Source of the DNA: Legionella bozemanae
Lineage (GTDB): Bacteria; Pseudomonadota; Gammaproteobacteria; Legionellales; Legionellaceae
Assembly (NCBI RefSeq): GCF_001648595.1
Contig: NZ_LBAW01000001.1
Coordinates: 186,001-250,000 of the forward strand
DNA length: 64,000 nt
Reading direction: 5' to 3'
Positions 46,333 to 54,192 of this stretch are shown here, piece by piece. Under the pieces are notes generated by a model. That model saw only the letters and a program-made list of their open reading frames with translations. It did no database searches and was not told where the DNA came from. Both the position numbers and the translations under genes were made by a program. How positions within the stretch are numbered: position 1 is the first letter of the stretch; each line of letters opens with the position of its first letter.

Positions 46333-47202
46333 ATGCTTAAATTACTCTTTCTTTTTATTGCGTTGTTTTCTTCGGTTTGTTTTGCTGATGGAAAAGAAAT
46401 TGCAATTACTATGGATGATTTGCCCCTTGTTGCTTCAAGGATGAATACCCCAGGAAATAGAGAACGTTCAACAGAACGTTTTACGCAAATTGTGCAAACT
46501 TTTCAAAAATACAAAGTCCCGGTTACAGGCTTTGTGATAGCAGGAGCAATAGAAAAAGGTCAATGGGATTTTCTTGAGCAATTTCGTCAAGCAGGCTTTA
46601 TGTTAGGCAATCACACTTATTCACATTATAATCTGAATCAAATGAGTGCCGAAAAATACATTGCTGATTTGGATCGCGCCGATAAAATTCTGACTCCAAT
46701 CATGACCCAACCAAAATATTTTCGCTATCCCTATCTGGCAGAAGGCACTAAAGGCAAAAAGCAACAAGTCTATGATTACCTCAAGGAGCATAATTACACC
46801 ATTGCACCAGTAACCATTGATAGTAAAGATTTTGACTTTAATGCAATGCTTTATAAAGTTCCATATCGCTCTCGAGTAAATTATATTCAAAAATTAAAAC
46901 CCCGCTATTTGGCTTATATATGGAAGCAAACATTAAGAGCTGAAAAACGCTCTCAAGGAAAAAATGCCAAACAAATATTATTAATTCATGCAAATCTTCT
47001 AAACAGTTATGTATTAGGTGATGTTTTGGAAATGTATCAAAAAAATGGATATAAATTTATCAGCCTGACTGAAGCCCTGAAAAACCCTGCTCCTATCATC
47101 AACTTCTCTCCTTCTCTGAAAAAAGATACCTTGGGAGAAGAGTTAGAAAACGAACTTCTAAATATTCCTAAGTCAAAAGAAAACTATGTGACACCTGAAT
47201 AA
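46333..47202 (+). CDS. Exported polysaccharide deacetylase (NodB domain)
   Basis: A 289-residue protein with a signal peptide ending SSVCFA. NodB motifs are all present: TMDDLP (catalytic base and metal Asp), NHTYSHYN (metal His pair), RYPYLAEG and the terminal LLIHANLL with the catalytic histidine. It should deacetylate an N-acetyl sugar in the cell wall or a surface glycan. AAGGA lies just upstream. It follows the two glycosyltransferase genes by 136 bp and has its own likely promoter, but it fits the same surface-glycan theme. Confidence 0.88.
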   Translation: MLKLLFLFIALFSSVCFADGKEIAITMDDLPLVASRMNTPGNRERSTERFTQIVQTFQKYKVPVTGFVIAGAIEKGQWDFLEQFRQAGFMLGNHTYSHYNLNQMSAEKYIADLDRADKILTPIMTQPKYFRYPYLAEGTKGKKQQVYDYLKEHNYTIAPVTIDSKDFDFNAMLYKVPYRSRVNYIQKLKPRYLAYIWKQTLRAEKRSQGKNAKQILLIHANLLNSYVLGDVLEMYQKNGYKFISLTEALKNPAPIINFSPSLKKDTLGEELENELLNIPKSKENYVTPE

Positions 47203-47218
47203 AACCAATCGTATCTTG

Positions 47219-47298
47219 TAGCCTGGGTGCAGCGGAGCAGAACCCAGGAAAACCGGTTCAAGAAAATACCTGGGTTCCGTTTCGCTGCATCCAGGCTA
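47219..47298. repeat. Dispersed palindromic repeat (family A)
   Basis: TAGCCTGGGTGCAGCG at 47219 is mirrored by CGCTGCATCCAGGCTA ending at 47298. It matches the copies at 31496 and 40288 and lies between two co-oriented genes. Confidence 0.8.
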
Positions 47299-47339
47299 GA
47301 ATGTTATGAGACAATGATTTTTTTAAACAGGAGGTTGTA

Positions 47340-47687
47340 ATGTTAATACTCGCTATAGTTTTATTTCTTGCTGCAGTAGTTTGTGGTTTTTTTCTTTTGA
47401 CCGCGATATTGCAAGATAGGCCGGTTAATCAAAAAGTAAAAGCCCTTCATGGAGTTTTTGCAGGACTAGGGCTACTCATTATGATTGTATACATGCTTAC
47501 ATTTATGTCAGGTCAACCTTCCCTCCTTATTGCAAGCTTGGTTATCTTGATCGTGGCTGCATTAGGTGGATTAACCTTGGTTACGCTCGCCAGGAAAGGG
47601 AAACCGCTCCCTAAATTAGCAGTATTAGTTCATCCAATCATTGCCATTGCCGGATTAATTGCTTTGATAATCTATGTCATGCCCTAA
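47340..47687 (+). CDS. Unknown four-helix membrane protein
   Basis: A 115-residue protein made mainly of four hydrophobic helices (about 2-22, 40-57, 62-82 and 92-113) joined by short basic loops. AGGAGG lies six bases before the ATG, an excellent ribosome site. It ends two bases before the convergent DJ-1/PfpI gene. I do not recognise the family. Confidence 0.78.
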   Translation: MLILAIVLFLAAVVCGFFLLTAILQDRPVNQKVKALHGVFAGLGLLIMIVYMLTFMSGQPSLLIASLVILIVAALGGLTLVTLARKGKPLPKLAVLVHPIIAIAGLIALIIYVMP

Positions 47688-47688
47688 A

Positions 47689-48342
47689 TTATTCGGGTTC
47701 AAACCTATTTTTTAACAGGCGTTCACGAAGAGATTGAACCAGTGCTTCTGGTGCTTTCTCTGGTGAGCCTGAATTAAAAGGCGGCACAGGATCATATTCC
47801 AAACCAAGTTGTATGCTTTGTACTACGTTTTCATTAGCAAGTTTTGCAGCAAGATATAAAGCCATATCAATACCCGCTGAAACGCCAGCTGCTGTAATGA
47901 TTTTTCCATCTTCAACAAACCGCTTGTGGGTTGGTATTGCCCCCCAATTTTTTAATCGATTCATTACTGCCCAATGAGTGGTCGCATTAACTCCCGATAA
48001 AATCCCTGCTGCGCCCAAGATCAAACTTCCAGTACAGACCGAGGTAGTCCATAACGTATGTTCATGAGTTGCTTTAACCCATACAAGAATTTCAGGAAAT
48101 TCACGCAATGCGGTTGCATTACCAGCCCCTGGAACCAACAGAACATCAGTATGCGAAATATCGGTTAATGCATGCTCAGCAATCAAAGTAAGCTCGGAGC
48201 ATGTGCGTATTGGTCCGCTATTTAAGGCAACCCTCTGCACCACAACTTCTGGCAAACGACTTAGTACCTCATAAGGACCAATTGCATCCAGAGCAGTCAT
48301 TCCTTCATAAAATAAAAAAGTAATATGCAGTGGTTTATGCAT
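47689..48342 (-). CDS. DJ-1/PfpI family protein, isonitrile hydratase-like
   Basis: A 217-residue class I glutamine amidotransferase-like protein. The nucleophile elbow is SVCTGS with C103 and T104; D19 and E25 are in TALDAIGPYEVL. Pseudomonas isonitrile hydratase uses Asp, Cys and Thr at matching places, so hydration of an isonitrile is a reasonable guess, though DJ-1 relatives also act as glyoxalases or chaperones. The YjdM gene lies just upstream with a six-base gap, so the two are likely co-transcribed. Confidence 0.85.
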   Translation of the reverse strand: MHKPLHITFLFYEGMTALDAIGPYEVLSRLPEVVVQRVALNSGPIRTCSELTLIAEHALTDISHTDVLLVPGAGNATALREFPEILVWVKATHEHTLWTTSVCTGSLILGAAGILSGVNATTHWAVMNRLKNWGAIPTHKRFVEDGKIITAAGVSAGIDMALYLAAKLANENVVQSIQLGLEYDPVPPFNSGSPEKAPEALVQSLRERLLKNRFEPE

Positions 48343-48348
48343 TACTAT

Positions 48349-48693
48349 CTATCCCTTCTTAACAAATTGAGATTTTAATTTCATGGCGCCAATTCCCTCA
48401 ATTTTACAATCGATATCATGATCACCATCAACCAAATGGATGTTTTTTACTTTAGTACCAACTTTTACTACTTGTGATGACCCTTTTATCTTGAGATCTT
48501 TAATTACTGTCACTGTATCCCCGTCTTGGAGAATCTGGCCATGCGCATCTTTGATAATTCGCTGCTCATCATGTTCATGTTCTTCTGCTTCATTTTTTGC
48601 CCATTCATAGGAGCATTCTGGACAAATAAATTGATTACCATCTTCATAAGTATATTCTGAATTACATTTAGGACATTGAGGTATCTGGGACAT
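48349..48693 (-). CDS. YjdM/PhnA-type zinc-ribbon protein
   Basis: A 114-residue protein with an N-terminal zinc ribbon (CPKC near residue 6 and CPEC near 25) and a C-terminal SH3-like PhnA domain ([16 protein letters not shown] and [10 protein letters not shown]). The name alkylphosphonate utilization protein is historical; no phosphonate lyase genes lie nearby. The frame starts with TTG at 48705, but the ATG at 48693 ([10 protein letters not shown]) is the family start. The DJ-1 gene follows within six bases. Confidence 0.9.
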   Translation of the reverse strand: MSQIPQCPKCNSEYTYEDGNQFICPECSYEWAKNEAEEHEHDEQRIIKDAHGQILQDGDTVTVIKDLKIKGSSQVVKVGTKVKNIHLVDGDHDIDCKIEGIGAMKLKSQFVKKG

Positions 48694-48759
48694 ATTTTTT
48701 TCCAATTCAAAAAATTAATAATTAGGATCTGTTGATAACAGTATACCAAAAACCCTTAA

Positions 48760-49179
48760 TTAGTCTCCTATAACAGTAATAACCAGATGACGTTTTTGTG
48801 ATTGATAGCGATGTTCGTAAAGATAAATTCCTTGCCATGTCCCCAACGCTAATTTTCCACTTTGAATGGGAATGGTTAAGCTTGTTTGAGTTAACACAGT
48901 ACGAACATGTGCAGGCATATCATCTTTACCTTCAATCACATGTTGAAACAAAGGATCGCCATCAGGAACTAATCGAACCAGGAAATTTTCCAAATCCATA
49001 CGAACCTGAGGATCATAATTTTCACAAAGCATCAAAGAAGCACTGGTATGTTTGAGAAATAAATGGCATAAGCCCTGTTGTATTGTGGCTTTTGCTAAAA
49101 TATTTTTTATTGGATCAGTTATATCCTGCGTGCTGCGGCCTGGGGTATTAAAAGAAATGGGAAATTGTTCAATTTTCAT
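48760..49179 (-). CDS. YjbQ/UPF0047 family protein
   Basis: A 139-residue protein with all YjbQ landmarks: LCHLFLKHTSASLMLCEN, FLVRLVPDGDPLFQHVIEG, MPAHVRTVL and GTWQGIYLYEHR. The family has been reported to have secondary thiamine-phosphate synthase activity, but its real role is unclear. An upstream TTG at 49188 is in frame, but the ATG at 49179 (MKIEQFPISF) fits the family. The gene is probably monocistronic. Confidence 0.92.
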   Translation of the reverse strand: MKIEQFPISFNTPGRSTQDITDPIKNILAKATIQQGLCHLFLKHTSASLMLCENYDPQVRMDLENFLVRLVPDGDPLFQHVIEGKDDMPAHVRTVLTQTSLTIPIQSGKLALGTWQGIYLYEHRYQSQKRHLVITVIGD

Positions 49180-49331
49180 AGAATTCAACTGATTAAGTGT
49201 GTTCGTTTCTTTTTAGGGTTCCGTTACATTTCTACTATCTTGGCACAAACTATTCTGATTTTCTGCGCTTCAGTACCCAGAAACTGGCGAAATATAAACA
49301 GACCCTACTATCGCAAAATTTACGCTTCGAT

Positions 49332-49607
49332 TCAAAACAAATCATCAGGTGCTACCACACTCCCCATAACCCTAAGTATTTTATGTCTTGATTTATCCCC
49401 GCGCTGTAATTCAACTTTTCTTATTGGCACCTTAAATATCTGCGCAATGTACTTCAACAATGCTTTGTTGGCACGACCTTCAATTGGCGGAGTATTTAAA
49501 CGAATTTTAAGTTCACCCTCATGAATTCCAACAATCTCTGTTTTTTTGGCACCTGGCTGAACATATAAATGAAGGGTTAAACCCTCAGCATCCTGTTGAT
49601 ACCACAC
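49332..49607 (-). CDS. DUF167/YggU family protein
   Basis: A 91-residue protein matching the DUF167 fold: LTLHLYVQPGAKKTEIVG, LKIRLNTPPIEGRANKALLKYIA and VELQRGDKSRHKILRV. The function is unknown. It starts with GTG at 49607. In many bacteria it follows yggT, which is not seen here. The length is normal. Confidence 0.9.
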   Translation of the reverse strand: MWYQQDAEGLTLHLYVQPGAKKTEIVGIHEGELKIRLNTPPIEGRANKALLKYIAQIFKVPIRKVELQRGDKSRHKILRVMGSVVAPDDLF

Positions 49608-50019
49608 GGTATAATTATTCCTGGAATTTTTTTAATAGAGCAAATTAAATGATTTATTGATGGCTTACAAGATAAATCAGAACGAAAAAGTGTAGGCGAT
49701 TTCCTCGCTATTGTTTTCACTTCACTTCATGTAAGCTACGTCCTACTCCCACGACTTGTTCCTGGGAACCCCTCAAAGCGATAAACAATCTGCCTACGTA
49801 CTGCGGCTTTATGCGCGGTATCCAGAACGCTCTTGAGTCACTTTCAGAATCTTTTGCTACATTGTGCTCTATAGATACCGCGCATAAAGCGCAGTACGTA
49901 GACATTTATTAAAGACATCTCTTTTATGACCAACTTTGGATTCTGCAGACAAACCTTGAACAATAGAGACATTTGTGTCCTACTTAACTTCGCATTTATA
50001 CAGGTTAAATCAAATTAAT
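49608..50019. other. Repeat-containing intergenic region, 412 bp
   Basis: No gene is supported. The middle holds the inverted-repeat element at 49794-49901 and a related GCTACGTCCTACTCCCACGA segment near 49735. The right end lies downstream of the ankyrin gene's stop codon. Confidence 0.5.
49794..49901. repeat. Long inverted repeat (family B)
   Basis: The left arm (49794-49822) begins CTACGTACTGCGG and ends GCGCGGTATC; the right arm (49874-49901) is its reverse complement except for one missing base. With arms of 28-29 bp and a 51-base centre it resembles a MITE. It shares the CTACGT-GCGCTTTATGCGCGG core with 31647-31763. Confidence 0.75.
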
Positions 50020-50796
50020 TTAACTTGAGAGGCTCATGGAGCTCACAACCTTGTCCACACTTTCTAAAGTACTCGCATAAGTCTTATCGAGCAATTTGAT
50101 ATCATCTTCCAATTTACGACGGTTAAGTTCATCCATTTGTTCTTTTGTTTTTTGCATTTCCTGGGTATGAGCGAAAAATGAATCAACATGAGTCGCAATA
50201 CTCGCCCCATTTTTTCCAATTTGAGATTGAAACCATGATTTCACTTTAGGAGCAGGACTCTCTTTAGTGATTAAACGCACAGGAAGCTTTCCATCGCTCA
50301 ACGCTTCGGAAAGATTATCTCCCGCTTTTTCTAATCGCTCGAGTAAGCTGGGATCATCGGTTGCAATAGCATGACGTATGGTCGCATCCCGAATGATGGT
50401 AAGCATTTTCGTGTAGTTTTCTACCTTGCCTTTTGCTGCACTTTCCAAATTTTTTTTGGCTATTGCATAAGCTAATTTATCACCATCAAAAACAATACGT
50501 GCATCTTTAGCAAAAATGTCCAATATATCGGGGCGTCCTGTAGATAGAATTGCCCCCACAGTTGTTTGAGTAGCTTCAGGACTTTTATTTTCAAAACTAA
50601 GATCAGGATGTTTTGCAATAAATTGAATTAGGTCTAATGGTGGAACCAGAGCAAGAACAACTCTCATAAGAAGTGTCCTGCCATTGCTATTCACTGCATT
50701 CACCAACTCAGGATGGTCGTTAATCAGTGTTTTAACATGGTCATATTCTTTTTTACTTACAGCTTCCCATAATGCATCTTCATAAATTGACGGCAT
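50020..50796 (-). CDS. Ankyrin-like protein, possible effector
   Basis: A 258-residue protein whose first 50 residues give about one and a half ankyrin repeats (ALWEAVSKKEYDHVKTLINDHPELVNAVNSNGRTLLMRVV), with weaker repeats to about residue 160. The C-terminal 60 residues are a coiled-coil (KTKEQMDELNRRKLEDD) ending in a serine-rich tail. Short ankyrin proteins are common Dot/Icm effectors in Legionella. It is the first of four unknown genes on the same strand leading up to the giant SecA-like gene. Confidence 0.72.
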   Translation of the reverse strand: MPSIYEDALWEAVSKKEYDHVKTLINDHPELVNAVNSNGRTLLMRVVLALVPPLDLIQFIAKHPDLSFENKSPEATQTTVGAILSTGRPDILDIFAKDARIVFDGDKLAYAIAKKNLESAAKGKVENYTKMLTIIRDATIRHAIATDDPSLLERLEKAGDNLSEALSDGKLPVRLITKESPAPKVKSWFQSQIGKNGASIATHVDSFFAHTQEMQKTKEQMDELNRRKLEDDIKLLDKTYASTLESVDKVVSSMSLSS

Positions 50797-51023
50797 TTTT
50801 TTCTCTCCCTATCATAAAAAATTGGTCTGATTATACCAAAAAAAGGCATACTGTCATATAATATTCCGATGATTAGGCAAAATGTACTACAATGCCAATC
50901 CAAAGCATAGAATTAAGTCATAGAGTGTTTTCTTAGACCGGAAGGCAACTTTCAAAATGCTCGACCAAAACTTTATCACAAAACATATCCATTCGTTTTA
51001 CACACAATAGATTGTAGCCTCTT

Positions 51024-51188
51024 GTGCAGAGGGGGGAGCGGGGGTGGAGATGCGTGTGGCATTTGCCTTGGGCGGGGCATGTTGATTTGGCGGCTATAAC
51101 CCGTCTTGATGAGGTGAGAACGGCCGATCTCACGCAGTTGCGTGAACACTTAAACCCGCCAACAATAGCGCATGGTATGTTGATGTAA
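51024..51188 (+). pseudogene. GC-rich coding remnant of foreign origin
   Basis: The segment is visibly GC-rich compared with the AT-rich genes on either side. One frame reads VQRGERGWRCVWHLPWAGH and then HVDLAAITRLDEVRTAD, LTQLREHLNPPTIAHGM, with a TAA at 51186; the other frames are not coding-like. The sequence begins at a stop, so the N-terminus is missing. I take it as a remnant of a transferred gene, perhaps from a mobile element, but I cannot name it. Confidence 0.4.
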
Positions 51189-51245
51189 CCACCTGTTGAA
51201 CTTATTTGTAATGAGCTTTGTTTAATTTTTTGCTTTGGATTCGCA

Positions 51246-53180
51246 TTACATTCCCACACTGTTTTGATGGTTATTTTGGAAATGAAACATTGAGGCAAGG
51301 TTATCTTTTACATGATGCAAGGGTTCATAATCAATGCCTAAATCACATGCATCACAAATTTTTTGAATATGTAATGGGTTCGCTTTATCAAATCCCATTG
51401 ATTTTGCATCTTTAATAAGAATTTCGATTTTTTTTATTCTTTCTGCAATGTCAGGCTCGACTTCTTCATGTAAGTCACTTAAAACACTGGATAACTCTTT
51501 TAGTGCGGATTCATAATTGCGTTGTTTTTCCGGATCAAACTCAATAAGTTCAGTCTCATCCCTTATAGAGTTTATAAAAAATCGATATCGTTCCACATGT
51601 ACTGACTTTTTAGAAGCTTCGAGCTCATGCTGTTCCGTACTTATAAACTCCATAGTAGGTTTATTGGATTCTGCTTCGGTGTTTTGCTTTTCAGGTAAAT
51701 GTATCGTTTCAAGTTTTTCACCTTCAGAAACCTCGGGCTGATGCTGTTCTACTTCTACAAGCTCAATAGCAGGCGTACTTGGTTTTCCATCAATACCTTG
51801 CTCTTCAGAATCAGAAACATTGGGTTTCGAAGAAGATTCAGAGCCCCTATCAAGAGTTTCTTGTAACAAATTATCTGGAGTCGCAATCATGTTCTCACGC
51901 TCTTGTGGGGCAACAAACATTTGCTTCATTAAATTTACATTGAGGTCAAAACGTTTTTTTGCTTCCTCTGATAATACAGGTTTAATAATTCGTGCTATGG
52001 TTTCTAAGTCTTTATTGCATGCGCTTAATAAAATTTGGGTCGCTTCATAACGTTCAACTGTTTTTAATTTCTCTTGATACTCTTGTAATCGAATCAACGT
52101 CGCATCCAACTGGTTGATTTGTTCTTCATTCAGTTCATCAACAGGGCATTTTTTTAATTCATTAATGATTAAGCTCAAACTGCTGTCTATATCTTCTAAA
52201 GCATGAACATGTGCATTTTCATATTGAGTAGTTAGCATCTCCATCTCTTGCTTCCACTCAGTGTTAATTGCTTGACTTTCTTTTTCAAAGGTTTTGACAA
52301 TTTCTTGATGTTCTTCATAAATCATGTGCAATTGTGGCGATTCGTGACGAACCTCTTCAAAAAAAGCCTCGAGAGCTCCTTGAGCTTCTTTAAGTTTTTC
52401 TTGTTTCACCTGATACTGTTGTTCAATGAGCTCTAACTCTGATGCGGCTCCATCCAATAGAGTCGCCTCAGGATACTCCGCTTCCATTTCATTTTTTATT
52501 GCAATTAATTTGTTATAAAGTGTTATCGCCTTTTGTTTTGTTTCTTCACGAATATTTTCATCTTGGGAAATTAAGTTTAATGCCTTATGCATCAAGGTAA
52601 TATGTTCCTCATAAGATGTATCAATGAGTTTAATTTGTTTTACATGATGGATGTGAGTAATTCGTTCCATTTCCTCTTCATAATATTGATACAAACTCAT
52701 ATTCGTTATGCCATAAAGTGATTTTTCCCATTCTGATGTAGGAAGAGGTAATGGTTTTACTGCTTCAGATCGAAGTATTGATGCTTCCTTTTTTTTGGGG
52801 ATAAACACAAAATTCTGTAAATTTGCTGCTGCGGCCTGTGCGTGCTCTTTTTCAATTGCCTCAAGCAAGGCAATTTCTTTTGTCAATAAATCTTTATCTT
52901 TGAAAAGCTCGCGAATGATATCAAAACGACCACTAACTGTCAGAAAAAAGAGCAAATTATGTTCGCACAAGTGCATAAATTCATTAAAAATTTGTTCGTT
53001 TTGATGAATTACATCATTTTTATTTTGAATCGCATTAAGTCTTCTGAGCCACCCTAAATAAGAAACCAAAAGGGGATAAGTTGCCTCAGATAACTCACGT
53101 TGTTTTAGGATTAAATCACTTGGATTGCCCATTACCCGTTTTAAATGTTCATCTGGTGATATATGAAGGATTCCCATCAT
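51246..53180 (-). CDS. Unknown long coiled-coil protein, possible effector
   Basis: A 644-residue hydrophilic, glutamate-rich, helical protein. Long coiled-coils span about residues 190-400 (for example KQEKLKEAQGALEAFFEEV). A low-complexity acidic region near 450-530 contains two imperfect repeats (AIELVEVEQHQPEV and TMEFISTEQHELEA). No catalytic motif, signal peptide or membrane helix is seen. Size and composition are typical of Legionella coiled-coil effectors. It starts at ATG 53180 or the adjacent ATG. Confidence 0.72.
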   Translation of the reverse strand: MMGILHISPDEHLKRVMGNPSDLILKQRELSEATYPLLVSYLGWLRRLNAIQNKNDVIHQNEQIFNEFMHLCEHNLLFFLTVSGRFDIIRELFKDKDLLTKEIALLEAIEKEHAQAAAANLQNFVFIPKKKEASILRSEAVKPLPLPTSEWEKSLYGITNMSLYQYYEEEMERITHIHHVKQIKLIDTSYEEHITLMHKALNLISQDENIREETKQKAITLYNKLIAIKNEMEAEYPEATLLDGAASELELIEQQYQVKQEKLKEAQGALEAFFEEVRHESPQLHMIYEEHQEIVKTFEKESQAINTEWKQEMEMLTTQYENAHVHALEDIDSSLSLIINELKKCPVDELNEEQINQLDATLIRLQEYQEKLKTVERYEATQILLSACNKDLETIARIIKPVLSEEAKKRFDLNVNLMKQMFVAPQERENMIATPDNLLQETLDRGSESSSKPNVSDSEEQGIDGKPSTPAIELVEVEQHQPEVSEGEKLETIHLPEKQNTEAESNKPTMEFISTEQHELEASKKSVHVERYRFFINSIRDETELIEFDPEKQRNYESALKELSSVLSDLHEEVEPDIAERIKKIEILIKDAKSMGFDKANPLHIQKICDACDLGIDYEPLHHVKDNLASMFHFQNNHQNSVGM

Positions 53181-53318
53181 TCACTACCCGCTTTGTGACT
53201 ATATTTTATCAAAGTATAGTATTTTTTATATTTACTGCATTTATTATGATTAATATGTAAATTATTTGACAGAAAAATAAGGGAGATAGCTGAAGAAAAT
53301 AAAAGGGCAATTGACAGT

Positions 53319-54017
53319 TCAGTGCCGCACGTTTTTGGGAAGATAATTCATCAGGCAGTAGCTCAAGCATTTAGCATTGGTAATTTCAAGATCACGAAAA
53401 TAGGTTATTTCTTTTGAATAAAAATCAAAGGTTTCCTGAATTGCTTCAAAATACCCTTTAATAACCACTGAATAGCGCATTTTTGCTGTGTAGTGTATCT
53501 CAAGTAATTTAGAATATAGGAAAGTAATTTCATAAGCACATTGTGTATGTGCCGTTAAAGCAACATCAAAACAATTTGCTTCAAGTAATTTATTTTTTAG
53601 CTTATTGATGTTGCCGAGTATATTGGAAAGGTAAAAGTTAATTTTTTCCATTTCTACTTTATAAACCCCACCTAATACATCAGGTATGGAATGCATTATT
53701 TCACGTAAGAAATTTAAATCCGCAATGTAATTTCCTAATACATTGCTTTTCTTCATTTCGACAAATCGTGCTTGCCATTCTACTAAGTGCATCACAATAC
53801 GTTTATATGCAATCAGTTCTTTTTCTTTGGAATCATCTACGGTAGGGAATTGATTATTAGCTTTCACATGTTCTATCTGTCCCATCACCATAAAACATGC
53901 ATTTTTTATATCTTCAAAAGTTAATGATTCAAAATTATTTGTTTCAATTTTTTCACTAATCGTATCAATAACCTTTACAACATCTGGAGATAACATTGCC
54001 GTTCCAAATTTCAGCAT
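53319..54017 (-). CDS. Unknown helical protein
   Basis: A soluble helical protein of 232 residues from ATG 54017 (an adjacent GTG at 54020 is also in frame). A later ATG eight codons in (MLSPDVVKVIDTI) is possible because GGAA precedes it. Cysteine and methionine are frequent in the second half. No motif or known family was seen. It sits 175 bp downstream of the giant SecA-like gene, on the same strand. Confidence 0.65.
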   Translation of the reverse strand: MLKFGTAMLSPDVVKVIDTISEKIETNNFESLTFEDIKNACFMVMGQIEHVKANNQFPTVDDSKEKELIAYKRIVMHLVEWQARFVEMKKSNVLGNYIADLNFLREIMHSIPDVLGGVYKVEMEKINFYLSNILGNINKLKNKLLEANCFDVALTAHTQCAYEITFLYSKLLEIHYTAKMRYSVVIKGYFEAIQETFDFYSKEITYFRDLEITNAKCLSYCLMNYLPKNVRH

Positions 54018-54192
54018 CACCTAGATCTGATTATAGTTCAATATTTAAACAAAAAAGGAACTCGCATTTTGAATATTTGTGATACTGAGCGGATCGCTTT
54101 CCAAACTCGCTGCAGCAGAGTTTAGAAAGAAGCCTAAGGCATGGAACATTTCTGTAACTTAAGTGGCGCTTTTACCCAGCACTACAAATTTA

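Noticed and set aside
50933..51298. Minus-strand ORF of 121 codons over the GC-rich remnant
   Set aside because: The plus-strand frame at 51024-51188 reads as protein; the minus-strand frame is cysteine/proline/arginine-rich noise and overlaps the end of the coiled-coil gene.
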